Source: Limiplasma sp045540635
Lineage (GTDB): Bacteria > Bacillota > Clostridia > Christensenellales > Aristaeellaceae
Reading direction: 5' to 3'
NCBI GenBank assembly: GCA_045540635.1
Contig: JAZQHO010000075.1
Location: 1-18,963, forward strand
DNA: 18,963 nt
Made by a program: the position numbers and the translations under genes
In this document: positions 1 through 7,577 of the stretch, one piece after another
Layout: each line of letters opens with the position of its first letter
Position numbering within the stretch: the stretch's first letter is position 1
Notes under the pieces: model-generated
What the model saw: only the letters and a program-made list of their open reading frames with translations
What the model was told of the DNA's origin: nothing
Database searches by the model: none

Positions 1-120
1 ACGCCCCCCCTCCCCCCCTTGCGCCCGCAAGGCGGGCGAAAAACCGGGATTCCTAAGGGATGAAATCCCTTGGGCGGGGTGCAGGGGCAGCGCCCCTGCC
101 ATGTCTCTCCCCCACCCACA
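1..120. repeat. GC-rich intergenic palindromes upstream of trmD
   Basis: No gene is visible before trmD. The stretch holds two small perfect hairpins: AAGGGAT-GAA-ATCCCTT at 55-71 and GCAGGGGC-AGC-GCCCCTGC at 81-99, preceded by C-rich and G-rich tracts. Neither is followed by a run of T, so they are not clear intrinsic terminators. They look like the end of an intergenic palindromic repeat of the kind common in GC-rich gut Firmicutes, which is an inference. The window edge cuts off whatever lies upstream; in many genomes rimM precedes trmD, but nothing here shows it. Confidence 0.4.
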
Positions 121-141
121 CCACACAAAGGAGAACTGCCC

Positions 142-894
142 ATGAAGATCGCCATTCTTACCATTTTTCCGGAGATGTTCCAAAGCGTGCTGGGCAGCAG
201 CATTCTGGGTCGTGCCATCGCAGACGGGCTGATCACCGTGGAGCCGGTGGACATTCGTCCCTACAGCGAGCGCAAGCACAAGAACACCGACGACTACCCC
301 TTCGGCGGCGGTGCGGGCATGGTGATGCTGGCGCAGCCCATCGTGGATGCGGTGCGGGATCTGCGCAGCCGGGGCTACGATGGCCCCTGCATTTACATGA
401 GCCCCCGGGGCAAGACCTTCTGCCAGCAGAAGGTGGAGCAGCTATCGCAGCTGAGCAACATGATCCTGCTCTGTGGGCATTACGAGGGTGTGGATCAGCG
501 TGCGCTGGATCTGGTGGTGGATGAGGAGATCTCGCTGGGCGATTTTGTGTTGACCGGCGGCGAGCTTGCTGCCATGGTCATCTGTGATGCGGTGGCCCGG
601 TATGTGCCCGGCGTGCTGGGCAGTGCAGGCAGCACCGATGAGGAAAGCTTTACGGGCGGGCTGTTGGAGTATCCCCAGTACACCCGCCCCAGAGAGTATG
701 AGGGCATGGAGGTGCCGGAGGTGCTCCTCAGCGGCGACCATGCCAAGATCAACAAATGGCGGCGGGAGCAGGCGCTGGATGTGACGCTCCGCCTGCGCCC
801 GGATCTGTTCGCCACTGCCCCCATGACCGATAAGGAGCGCACCGCTGCGCTGGAGCGTGCCGCAAACGCTGCGGATGCACCGGCGGAGCAGTGA
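142..894 (+). CDS. trmD: tRNA (guanine-37-N1)-methyltransferase
   Basis: TrmD methylates N1 of G37 next to the anticodon of tRNAs reading CNN codons, using S-adenosylmethionine, and so prevents +1 frameshifting. The 250-residue product has the usual TrmD length and order: MKIAILTIFPEMF at the N-terminus, PFGGGAGMVM, MSPRGKTF, the knot segment LLCGHYEGVDQR, then DEEISLGDFVLTGGELAAM, and the C-terminal LLSGDHAKINKWRREQ helix region. These are hallmark motifs of the SPOUT-fold TrmD family. The ATG at 142 is chosen over upstream in-frame possibilities because AAGGAG lies 7-8 bases before it and the family begins here. Upstream lies only repeat-like sequence, so the usual rpsP-rimM-trmD-rplS arrangement is not seen downstream: no rplS follows. 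Identification is secure. Confidence 0.97.
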   Translation: MKIAILTIFPEMFQSVLGSSILGRAIADGLITVEPVDIRPYSERKHKNTDDYPFGGGAGMVMLAQPIVDAVRDLRSRGYDGPCIYMSPRGKTFCQQKVEQLSQLSNMILLCGHYEGVDQRALDLVVDEEISLGDFVLTGGELAAMVICDAVARYVPGVLGSAGSTDEESFTGGLLEYPQYTRPREYEGMEVPEVLLSGDHAKINKWRREQALDVTLRLRPDLFATAPMTDKERTAALERAANAADAPAEQ

Positions 895-1010
895 TGCTGC
901 CGCAACCAAAAAACCACTGCAAGCCCTTCGCATGCCGCCTGTGCATCCGGAGGGCTGCTGCATTTGAGGGGGGCGTTGCGGCGACCCTCTCCCATTTCCT
1001 GCGGGATGTA

Positions 1011-1019
1011 TGGTATAAT
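1011..1019 (+). promoter_or_regulatory. Extended -10 promoter for the ADP-ribosylglycohydrolase
   Basis: TGG followed by a perfect TATAAT (1014-1019) forms an extended -10 element, about 41 bases before the start codon at 1061. No good -35 hexamer sits at 16-18 bases upstream, which is tolerated when TGn precedes the -10. It suggests that this gene is transcribed separately from trmD. Confidence 0.65.
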
Positions 1020-1060
1020 GTCATTGTATGCCAATCGATCAAACGAACGGAGGTGCCCAT

Positions 1061-2191
1061 ATGTTTGAAGAAAAAGACCTGTCCGCCATCCGTGGCAGCC
1101 TGCTGGGCGGTGCTGCGGGCGATGCGCTGGGCTATGCGGTGGAGTTTATGCGGCTGGAGCGGATCCGCCGGGAGTTCGGCGAAGGGGGCATCCGGTCGTA
1201 TGTGCGCTCCAAGCTCACCGGCAAAGCGCTTGTCTCCGATGATACCCAGATGACCCTGTTCACCGCCGCCGGGCTGCTCAACTGGCAGACCGCCATGGCT
1301 GCCGGCGGTGCGGCGGCGGATCCCATCCCCTTTATCCACGAGGCGTACCGGGACTGGTACACCACCCAGTTCACCCATGATGACGACTGGTACGCCCAGT
1401 GGCCCCGTCACCGGGCGCCGGTCACGTGGCTGAGCCGGGTGCCTCAGGTCTACGGCAGCCGCGCCCCGGGCAACACCTGCCTCAGCGCGCTGGAGCAAAA
1501 TACCTTTGGTACGCCGGAGCAGCCCCTCAACGACAGCAAGGGCTGCAGCGGCGTGATGCGGGTGGCTCCTGTGGGGCTGCTGTACAAGGGCGTTCAGAGC
1601 CGGGATCAGCTGATGGCGCTGGGCTGGCTGGCGGCACGGGCCGCTGCCGTCACCCACGGGCATCCGCTGGGCTATATCCCCGCTGCGGGGCTTGCCATCA
1701 TGGTCAACCGGGCGGCCTATGGCGGCTGCCCCTGCGAGGGTGGGCTGCAGGGCATCCTGCAGGAGTGCATGGAGCTGTTGGAAGCCATGTTTGCAGCGGA
1801 GCCGGAGCTGGGCGTGCAGCTGGCGCTTCTGAAAAAAGCGGCTGTGCTCAGCCGCAATGCTGCGCCGGATGCGGAGAACATCCCCCTGCTGGGGCAGGGC
1901 TGGGTGGGCGAAGAGGCGCTGGCCATCGCCGTGTACTGCTGCCTGCGCCATCAGGACGATTTCAGCGGCGCAGTCATCGCCGCCGTGAACCATGATGGCG
2001 ACAGCGATTCCTCCGGCGCTGTGTGCGGCAACCTGCTGGGCGCATGGCTGGGCGTGGAAGGCATCGCTCCCCGCTGGCTGGATGGGCTGGAGCTGGCAAA
2101 TGTGATCGATGAGCTGGCGCAGGATCTGTGCGACGGCTGCCGTCAGGATGCGGTCTGGCTGCGCAAGTACCTGCGGGCAGGGCGGGATTGA
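1061..2191 (+). CDS. ADP-ribosylglycohydrolase family protein (DraG/ARH-like)
   Basis: This family removes ADP-ribose from modified proteins or small molecules using a binuclear Mg2+ centre. The 376-residue product shows the full signature: GSLLGGAAGDALGYAVEF near residues 12-29, the metal-binding SDDT at 59-62, the SGVMRVAPVG segment in the middle, THGHPLG, and the second metal motif HDGDSDSSG around 311-319. All metal-coordinating aspartates appear intact, so it is probably active. The ATG at 1061 is chosen because GGAGG lies seven bases before it; an in-frame ATG at 1028 has no ribosome binding site and would fall just after the promoter. No dinitrogenase reductase gene or ADP-ribosyltransferase is nearby, so the substrate cannot be inferred from context. 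It is followed after 36 bases by a small membrane protein gene, probably in the same transcript. Confidence 0.92.
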   Translation: MFEEKDLSAIRGSLLGGAAGDALGYAVEFMRLERIRREFGEGGIRSYVRSKLTGKALVSDDTQMTLFTAAGLLNWQTAMAAGGAAADPIPFIHEAYRDWYTTQFTHDDDWYAQWPRHRAPVTWLSRVPQVYGSRAPGNTCLSALEQNTFGTPEQPLNDSKGCSGVMRVAPVGLLYKGVQSRDQLMALGWLAARAAAVTHGHPLGYIPAAGLAIMVNRAAYGGCPCEGGLQGILQECMELLEAMFAAEPELGVQLALLKKAAVLSRNAAPDAENIPLLGQGWVGEEALAIAVYCCLRHQDDFSGAVIAAVNHDGDSDSSGAVCGNLLGAWLGVEGIAPRWLDGLELANVIDELAQDLCDGCRQDAVWLRKYLRAGRD

Positions 2192-2227
2192 TGCCCGTCC
2201 TGCTGCAAGAAAAAGGAGTTGTTCGTT

Positions 2228-2599
2228 ATGCTGCTGAGAAGAATGATCGCAGCGGTGCTGCCGCTTATCTACTGTGTGGGGATGATCCTTGCCTTCCGCT
2301 GGCTGGATGGGCAAAGCTGGCTGTCCGCCTTCTGGGGCTATGCGGTCAAGGGGCTGCTGCTGGGGCTGGTGCTGGCGCTGATCCTGCCCACCGGCGGGGT
2401 CAAGAGCCGCATGAACGGCCTGCAGCCGTGGGTGCTGGCAGGCGCCGGTCTGCTGGCGGCGCTGGTGGTAGTGCAGTTTCTGTGCTTTGCCGGGTACCTG
2501 AGCCTGCCCTTTTTTGCGCCCGACCCCCAGCTGGTGCTGGCGGAAAGCGCCATCGTGGGCTTCCTGCTGGTCACGGTTTTTTTGAACCGCAGGCGGTAA
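2228..2599 (+). CDS. Small integral membrane protein of unknown function
   Basis: The 123-residue product is strongly hydrophobic with about four predicted membrane spans (roughly residues 5-24, 36-54, 67-88 and 103-120) and ends in a positive NRRR tail. I recognise no family motif. The ATG at 2228 has AAGGAG ending nine bases upstream; the alternative TTG at 2219 overlaps that site and is unlikely. It begins 36 bases after the ADP-ribosylglycohydrolase and has no promoter of its own, so the two are probably cotranscribed, although no functional link is known. A GC-rich hairpin (about 2606-2633) follows it in the gap to the opposing gene, but without a T run. Confidence 0.72.
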   Translation: MLLRRMIAAVLPLIYCVGMILAFRWLDGQSWLSAFWGYAVKGLLLGLVLALILPTGGVKSRMNGLQPWVLAGAGLLAALVVVQFLCFAGYLSLPFFAPDPQLVLAESAIVGFLLVTVFLNRRR

Positions 2600-2644
2600 G
2601 GAGCGGGGGCACGCAGTGCGCCCCACGCCCCCGGACATGGGGAG

Positions 2645-2842
2645 CTATTCCTCCCTACTGTCCGCCGGTTTTGCCTCCACCATCCGCTGAATGTACGCCC
2701 CGCTGCTGATGCCCAGCCGCTCCGCTTCCCGGAGGATCCGCCCGTAGGCTTCCCGATCCATCCGCAGGCAGATGCACACCTGCTCCGGCGGGCAGCGGTA
2801 TTCGCACAAACCCTGTGTATCCTTGAAAAACCTGCTTTTCAT
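2645..2842 (-). CDS. Small ribbon-helix-helix-like protein
   Basis: This is a 65-residue product. Its central and C-terminal part (CICLRMDREAYGRILREAER then LGISSGAYIQRMVEA) follows the ribbon-helix-helix pattern: a short alternating beta strand, a helix, a turn with G, then S-x-x-A-Y-I-x-R-x-V-E in the second helix, as in Arc/CopG-type DNA-binding proteins and antitoxins. Family assignment is by pattern only. The ATG at 2842 has GGAGGGAG about five bases before it. It is convergent with the upstream membrane-protein gene and divergent from the holin-like gene at 2993, so the 150-base divergent gap with its inverted repeat (2893-2918) could hold its operator. No toxin gene is adjacent. Confidence 0.6.
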   Translation of the reverse strand: MKSRFFKDTQGLCEYRCPPEQVCICLRMDREAYGRILREAERLGISSGAYIQRMVEAKPADSREE

Positions 2843-2892
2843 AGGCACTCCCTCCGCAACATCCTATGCAGGTGGCAGCTCCGGGGTTCAAA

Positions 2893-2918
2893 GCCTGCGA
2901 ATCATGCTTCCCGCAGGC
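2893..2918. repeat. Inverted repeat in a divergent intergenic region
   Basis: GCCTGCG (2893-2899) and CGCAGGC (2912-2918) form a seven-base-pair inverted repeat with a 12-base loop. It lies between the divergent ribbon-helix-helix-like gene and the holin-like gene, upstream of the extended -10 at 2949-2957. It could be an operator or an RNA hairpin in the small gene's leader; the sequence does not decide. Confidence 0.35.
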
Positions 2919-2948
2919 ATGCATGGCTATGCACCAAAGGGTAAAGTA

Positions 2949-2957
2949 TGTTATAAT
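2949..2957 (+). promoter_or_regulatory. Extended -10 promoter of the holin-like/surE operon
   Basis: TGT followed by a perfect TATAAT (2952-2957) lies 35 bases before the start codon at 2993. There is no convincing -35 hexamer. It is the only recognisable promoter before the run of four closely spaced plus-strand genes from 2993 to 6313. Confidence 0.65.
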
Positions 2958-2992
2958 GCAAATTGCGATTCTGACTCCGGGAGGCATGTACC

Positions 2993-3352
2993 ATGCTTGC
3001 GACTATCCTGCGCTTTGCCGCCACGGTGGCGGCTGTTCCCCTGTGCGCTCGCTATATGGACGGCGTACACCTGATCGATCAGCACAACGCTGTTTTGCTG
3101 GGCGTGGTGCTGGCGGTGGTGTACACCCTGCTGCGCCCCTTTTTGCGCTTTGTGCTCAAGGTGCCCAATTTCTGCACCATGGGGCTGGTGTATGTGGTGC
3201 TGGATGCCATGCTGGTCAACTGGATGCCGGGGCTGGTGCGCAACAGCGTGCGGATCGACAGCTTTCTCTGGGCGCTGGCGGTATCGCTGGCGGTAAACGC
3301 CCTGCGCCTTGTGGTGGATGTGCTTTTTGACAAGGACCGCCGCCGCGCCTGA
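2993..3352 (+). CDS. Phage-holin-superfamily-IV-like small membrane protein
   Basis: The 119-residue product has about four membrane spans (roughly 2-18, 32-50, 57-75, 87-108) and a basic tail (DKDRRRA). The arrangement LLGVVLAVVYTLLRPFLRFVLKVPN, followed by a short span and NALRLVVDVLF, matches the PF04020-type 'phage holin family, superfamily IV' proteins such as YvlD, which are chromosomal membrane proteins of unclear function rather than true phage holins. GGGAGG precedes the ATG by about eight bases. There are no other phage genes here. It is followed after 45 bases by surE and is probably cotranscribed with it. Confidence 0.75.
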   Translation: MLATILRFAATVAAVPLCARYMDGVHLIDQHNAVLLGVVLAVVYTLLRPFLRFVLKVPNFCTMGLVYVVLDAMLVNWMPGLVRNSVRIDSFLWALAVSLAVNALRLVVDVLFDKDRRRA

Positions 3353-3397
3353 GCCGCCCCCCGATCCTGCTTTTTTCGAAAGGAAGGGAACATACCC

Positions 3398-4156
3398 ATG
3401 CATATCCTTCTGGTCAATGATGACGGCATCACTGCTGTGGGCATCACCGCACTGCTGAAAGAGGCCGCCGCCCGGGGCCACCGGGTCACGATGGCGGCCC
3501 CTGCACAGCAGCAGAGCGCTGCCAGCCACCGCATCACCCTTTCCGAGCCGATTATGATGCGCCCCTACGATGCGGGCATCCCCGGCGTGGAGGCCTTTGC
3601 CATCCGCGGCACCCCGGCGGATTGTGTGCGCGTTGCCCTTTTGGGCGGGCTGGTGAAGGAGCCGGTGGATGTGGTCATCTCCGGCATCAACAACGGGCAC
3701 AACGCAGGCGTGGATGTGCACTACAGCGGCACGCTGGGCGCAGCCATGGAGGGCTCCATGCTGGGCTGCCGTTCCGTTGCCGCCTCCATCGGCTGGCAGG
3801 CCGATGACGCCGCCCTTGCAGCGCTGGCTTCCCTTACGCTGGACTGGGCGGAAAAGTACAGCCGCATCGAGCCGCTGCCCATCAGCGTTCTGAACATCAA
3901 CGCCCCCGGCGGCCCCGGTGCGGACTGGAAGCCCGCCGTTTACGCCCCGCCGGATCTGAACTGCCGCCGCGACCTTTACGAGCGCCGGGAGAGCCCCTAC
4001 AACGGCCCCTATTTCTGGATGGCCGGCGGCAGCCCGGAGCAGCAGGTAACGCAGGGCAGCGATTGCTGGTATCTGGCTGAGGGGCATGTGACCCTCACCA
4101 TGGTGAGCACCTTTGGCAGCCTCACCGGCGATCAGTGGGCTGCTCTCGGTCTCTGA
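3398..4156 (+). CDS. surE: 5'/3'-nucleotidase SurE
   Basis: SurE dephosphorylates nucleoside monophosphates in the cytoplasm in a metal-dependent reaction and is linked to stress survival and nucleotide salvage. The 252-residue product has the family's usual length and motifs: the N-terminal LLVNDDGI with metal-binding D8 and D9, VTMAAPAQQQSAASH, the substrate-pocket GTPADCV, VISGINNGHNAGVDVHYSGTLGAAMEG, and the C-terminal HVTLTMVSTFGSLT. AAGGAAGGG lies about nine bases before the ATG. It sits between a holin-like membrane gene (45 bases upstream) and an RpiR-type regulator (30 bases downstream), so it is likely a middle gene of an operon. Confidence 0.95.
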   Translation: MHILLVNDDGITAVGITALLKEAAARGHRVTMAAPAQQQSAASHRITLSEPIMMRPYDAGIPGVEAFAIRGTPADCVRVALLGGLVKEPVDVVISGINNGHNAGVDVHYSGTLGAAMEGSMLGCRSVAASIGWQADDAALAALASLTLDWAEKYSRIEPLPISVLNINAPGGPGADWKPAVYAPPDLNCRRDLYERRESPYNGPYFWMAGGSPEQQVTQGSDCWYLAEGHVTLTMVSTFGSLTGDQWAALGL

Positions 4157-4186
4157 TCCATACTTTGTTCCCATCAGGGAGGAGCT

Positions 4187-5053
4187 ATGCAGGATTCACA
4201 GGAGCTTCTGGAGCGCCTCGACCGCCGGGGCGAACCCCTCAGCAAGGGGCAGAAGCGTATTGCGGAATACATCGGCCGCCACTACGACAAGGCGGTATCC
4301 ATGACGGCGGGTGCCCTTGGCAGGGCTTGCGATGTTAGCGAGAGCACCGTGGTGCGCTTCGCCTATGCCATGGGCTACGAGGGCTACCCGGAGCTGCAGG
4401 CGGCGCTGCGCTCGCTGGTGCGCCAGCGGCTCACGGCGGAGCAGCGCTTCGCCATCGCCACCGCCATCGACCCCGACCATCTGATGACCACCGTTCTGCG
4501 CAACGATATGCAGAACATCCGCAAAACCGTGGAGGATCTCTCCCGGGAGGCTTTTGAGCAGGCGGTGGGCGCCATCAACGGGGCAAGGCGCATCTATATT
4601 ACCGGCATGCGCTCCGCTGCGCCGCTGGCCCAGTTTATGTACCACTATCTGCATCAGGTCTGCGACGATGTGGTGCTGGCAGGCAACGCCACCGTGGATG
4701 CCTGCGAGGAGGTGGAGCGCATCACCCCGGAGGATGTGCTCATCGGCATCAGCTTTCCCCGCTATTCCAGCCGCACGCTGGAGTGTATGCGGCTGGCAAG
4801 GGAGGGCGGCGCAACGGTGATCGGCATCACCGACGGTGAGATGTCGCCCCTTCGGGAAGCCTCCCACATCTGCCTGTGCGCCGCCACCGACATGGCTGGC
4901 TTTGTGGATAGTCTGGCAGCGCCCCTGTCGCTGATCAATGCGCTGGTGCTGGCGGCGGGTCTCAGCCGCAGCGATGCGCTCAGGGAACATTTCAAACGGC
5001 TGGAGGGCATCTGGGATGCCCACAGCGTGTATACCGACAAAGCGGACGAGTAA
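4187..5053 (+). CDS. MurR/RpiR family transcriptional regulator
   Basis: The 288-residue protein has the two-domain RpiR architecture. An N-terminal helix-turn-helix (about residues 1-80) includes SKGQKRIAEYIGRHYDKA and the recognition segment SESTVVRFAYAMGYEGYPELQ. A C-terminal SIS (sugar isomerase) domain (about 125-255) includes IYITGMRSAAPLAQFMYHYL and ISFPRYSSRTLECMRLAREGGATVIGITDG. SIS domains in this family bind phosphorylated sugars as effectors. GGGAGG lies a few bases before the ATG. The gene sits inside an apparent operon with surE and a flavoprotein and has no sugar catabolic neighbours, so its regulon and ligand cannot be named from context. Confidence 0.93.
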   Translation: MQDSQELLERLDRRGEPLSKGQKRIAEYIGRHYDKAVSMTAGALGRACDVSESTVVRFAYAMGYEGYPELQAALRSLVRQRLTAEQRFAIATAIDPDHLMTTVLRNDMQNIRKTVEDLSREAFEQAVGAINGARRIYITGMRSAAPLAQFMYHYLHQVCDDVVLAGNATVDACEEVERITPEDVLIGISFPRYSSRTLECMRLAREGGATVIGITDGEMSPLREASHICLCAATDMAGFVDSLAAPLSLINALVLAAGLSRSDALREHFKRLEGIWDAHSVYTDKADE

Positions 5054-5083
5054 AAGGGGCCATCGCCCCGTGAACGGAGTTTT

Positions 5084-6313
5084 ATGAAGCACATTATCGT
5101 TATCGGCGGCGGTGCGGCGGGTCTGCTGGCTGCCATGGGCGCAGCGGGGCAGGATACCCGCGTCACCCTGCTGGAGAAAAACGAAAAGCTGGGCAAGAAG
5201 ATCTACATCACCGGCAAGGGCCGCTGCAACGTGACCAACGACTGCACCCCGGAGAGCTTCCGCACGCAGGTGGTCAAGAACCCCCGCTTCCTGTTCAGCG
5301 CCCTCAATGCCTTTGCCCCGGCGGATATGATCGCCCTGCTGGAGCGGCTGGGCTGCCCGGTAAAGACCGAGCGGGGCAACCGTGTTTTTCCCGTCAGCGA
5401 GAAAGCCAGCGATGTGACCCGTGCGCTGGAGAAGGAACTGCACCGGCTGGGGGTCTCCATCCGGCTCAACAGCTGCGTCCGCTCTGTGGATGCGGCGGAT
5501 GGGTGCATCACCGGCGTTACCCTGACCGATGGCACGGTGCTTGCTGCCGATGCGGTCATCGTGGCTACCGGCGGCATGAGCTACCCCACCACCGGCTCCA
5601 CCGGCGACGGGTTCAAGTGGCTTTCCCAGTTGGGGCATACGGTCTATCCCGCCCTGCCCACGCTGATCCCCCTCACCAGCGATGCGGCGTGGGTCACGGA
5701 GCTGCAGGGCCTCAGCCTGCGCAATGTGCGCCTTACCCTGCAAAGCGGCAAAAAGAAGCTCTATACCGAGCTGGGCGAGATGCTTTTTACCCATTTCGGC
5801 ATCACCGGCCCGCTGGTGCTCAGCGCCTCTGCCTACATGGCGGAGCTGGCCCCCGATGAGGTGCGCCTCACCCTCGACCTGAAACCCGGCCTCACCCGGG
5901 AACAGCTGGAGGCCCGCATCCTGCGGGATGTGGGGGAGGCGGGGCGCAAGCAACTGGGCACAGTGCTGTGCGGGCTGTTCCCCGCCCGTCTGGCGGAGAC
6001 CATGGCGCAGCTGTGCGCACTGGGTTGGACAAGCCCCGCCTGCGAGCTGACCCGCGAGGGGCGCAATGCGCTGGTGGAGCGCACCAAGGCGCTGGAGATT
6101 CCGCTGTCCGGCACAAGACCGCTCAGCGAGGCGGTCGTCACCCGGGGCGGTGTCAGCGTTAAGGAGCTGAACCCGGGCACCATGGAGAGCAAGCTGGTCT
6201 CCGGGCTGTATGTGGCCGGAGAATTGCTGGATGTGGATGCCCTCACCGGCGGGTATAATTTGCAGATCGCGTTTTCCACCGGCCTGCTGGCCGGGAAGGC
6301 AGCACGGGGGTAA
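5084..6313 (+). CDS. HI0933-like (YhiN/BaiN-type) FAD-dependent oxidoreductase
   Basis: The 409-residue product begins with a dinucleotide-binding fold, VIGGGAAGLLAAMGA (residues 6-20), then LLEKNEKLGKKIYITGKGRCNVTND, which is diagnostic of the HI0933-like flavoprotein family. Further family motifs are IVATGGMSYPTTGSTGDGFKWLSQLGH, the LFTHFGITGPLVLSAS segment, the VTRGGVSVKELNPGTMESK region, and the C-terminal FAD contact ALTGGYNLQIAFSTGLLAGKAA. Full length is normal for the family. Members have been described as flavoproteins of uncertain substrate, including BaiN in bile-acid 7-dehydroxylating bacteria; the substrate here is unknown. The gene starts 30 bases after the RpiR regulator with GGAG before its ATG, and is probably the last gene of that operon. 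Confidence 0.92.
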   Translation: MKHIIVIGGGAAGLLAAMGAAGQDTRVTLLEKNEKLGKKIYITGKGRCNVTNDCTPESFRTQVVKNPRFLFSALNAFAPADMIALLERLGCPVKTERGNRVFPVSEKASDVTRALEKELHRLGVSIRLNSCVRSVDAADGCITGVTLTDGTVLAADAVIVATGGMSYPTTGSTGDGFKWLSQLGHTVYPALPTLIPLTSDAAWVTELQGLSLRNVRLTLQSGKKKLYTELGEMLFTHFGITGPLVLSASAYMAELAPDEVRLTLDLKPGLTREQLEARILRDVGEAGRKQLGTVLCGLFPARLAETMAQLCALGWTSPACELTREGRNALVERTKALEIPLSGTRPLSEAVVTRGGVSVKELNPGTMESKLVSGLYVAGELLDVDALTGGYNLQIAFSTGLLAGKAARG

Positions 6314-6513
6314 AGGATCTCTTTCCGTTCCGAAAAGTGCCTTTGTCTCCTTACAAGGCTCCCTCGTCCCGCGCACAAGGCTCCCTCTGAAGAAGGAGCA
6401 GTTGGCTGCCGCCCCCCTCAATCAAGCTTCTCCCGCAGGCTCTCCAAAAAGGAGACAACCTGCGTAGACGGGCATCTGCCCCGCATATCATTTACAGTTT
6501 GGAGTCATCACCT
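6314..6513. repeat. Intergenic region with degenerate repeat remnants
   Basis: This 200-base gap holds no convincing gene. ACAAGGCTCCCTC occurs twice (6353-6365 and 6375-6387) as a direct repeat. The second copy leads into GCTCC...GGAGC (6380-6384 with 6395-6399), and TCTCC-AAAAA-GGAGA forms another small stem near 6441-6455. These look like decayed copies of a palindromic intergenic repeat. No clear promoter for the exonuclease gene could be found; TATCAT at 6486-6491 lacks a -35. Confidence 0.4.
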
Positions 6514-7503
6514 ATGCAGTTTATCGTATTGGATTTGGAATGGAACCAGCCGGTCAGCTACCAGAGCTCTGCCTTCCGCAAGGTGGGCGACAGCCTGCTG
6601 TTCGAGGTTATTCAGATCGGCGCAGCAAAGCTCAACGAGCGGCTGGAGATCGAGGACACCATCAGCGTGCCCATCTGCCCCACTCACTACATGACCATCC
6701 ATCCACGGGTAAAGCGCATGACCGGCCTTACCATGGATGTACTGGCCGATGCCCCCAATTTCCTGGAGGGCATGGAGCAGTTCCACCGCTGGTGCGGCGA
6801 GGATTGCGTGTTTGTCACCTGGGGCTGCGACGATGTGAGCGTGCTGCAGCAGAATGTGGATTTCTTCCGCTTCGACAAGCCCCTGCCCAAGATGTACGAT
6901 CTGCAGCGGCTGTATGCCCAGGCCATGAAGCTCAGCGGCCAGACGGCGCTCAAGACCGCCATGGAAGCGCTGGAGATCCAGCCGGAGGAGGACAGGGCTT
7001 TCCACAATGCGGAGCATGATGCATACTATACCGCATTGGTCATGCGCAAGCTGCCCGATCCCATGGCGGTGCTGGGCTACGAGGAGCACCCCCGCAAGCT
7101 GAGCCACAACGAGCGCCGCAGCCGCTTCCGTGCCACCAATACGGTCAAGTCTGTTACCGAGGCCATGGAGAGCAAGGAGCTGCTTACCCCCAAGTGCCCC
7201 ACCTGCGGCCAGCCTACCGAGCGCATCACCGAGCTGATCCCGCAGGCGGCGGGCAAGTATGTGGCGCTGAGCAAGTGCAAGCACCACGGGGCCATGTTCG
7301 TCAAGGTGCGCTTTGCCGTGCTGCCCGATGGGCAGAAGGGCATGCACCTGAGCGTGCTGCCCGCCAACCGGCAGACCTCTGCCTATGTGCACACCAAGGA
7401 GCTGCAGTACCAGCTCAAGCGCAAGCGCGGCGATTATGCCGATTTCGATGTTGAGGATCTGAGCGGGGCCATGAGCTCCAACATGCCCTTTGAGGATGCC
7501 TGA
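6514..7503 (+). CDS. DEDDh-type 3'-5' exonuclease with C-terminal zinc-ribbon-like tail
   Basis: The 329-residue protein opens with VLDLEWNQP, giving the first two acidic metal ligands D7 and E9 of the DEDDh exonuclease fold. WGCDDVSVLQQN around residues 103-114 supplies the Exo II aspartate, and HNAEHDAYYTALV around 163-175 gives the catalytic H-x4-D pair. The N-terminal half resembles KapD/ERI1-like exonucleases. The C-terminal part carries CPTCGQ near residue 228 and CKHHG near 254, a possible zinc-binding C2-CH pair not needed for exonuclease activity, which might bind nucleic acid. The ATG at 6514 has GGAG about nine bases upstream; a TTG at 6499 overlaps that site and is rejected. Its substrate (RNA or DNA) cannot be told. 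Confidence 0.85.
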   Translation: MQFIVLDLEWNQPVSYQSSAFRKVGDSLLFEVIQIGAAKLNERLEIEDTISVPICPTHYMTIHPRVKRMTGLTMDVLADAPNFLEGMEQFHRWCGEDCVFVTWGCDDVSVLQQNVDFFRFDKPLPKMYDLQRLYAQAMKLSGQTALKTAMEALEIQPEEDRAFHNAEHDAYYTALVMRKLPDPMAVLGYEEHPRKLSHNERRSRFRATNTVKSVTEAMESKELLTPKCPTCGQPTERITELIPQAAGKYVALSKCKHHGAMFVKVRFAVLPDGQKGMHLSVLPANRQTSAYVHTKELQYQLKRKRGDYADFDVEDLSGAMSSNMPFEDA

Positions 7504-7577
7504 TCCATAAGGATATTCCCTCCGGGCAGCGCCCTCATCGATCCCTCCCCGTGCTTTGTAAACGGAGGAACAGTTCT

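Noticed and set aside
921..955. AGCCCT/AGGGCT stem after trmD as a terminator
   Set aside because: The stem is only six base pairs with a long loop and no U run follows, so it cannot be supported as an intrinsic terminator.
749..2638. A 629-codon minus-strand frame opposite trmD and the ADP-ribosylglycohydrolase
   Set aside because: Low-complexity antisense product with no motif or ribosome binding site; the plus-strand genes are certain.
2993..3352. Prophage remnant suggested by a holin-like protein
   Set aside because: The superfamily IV holin-like proteins are ordinary chromosomal membrane proteins, and no other phage gene is present.
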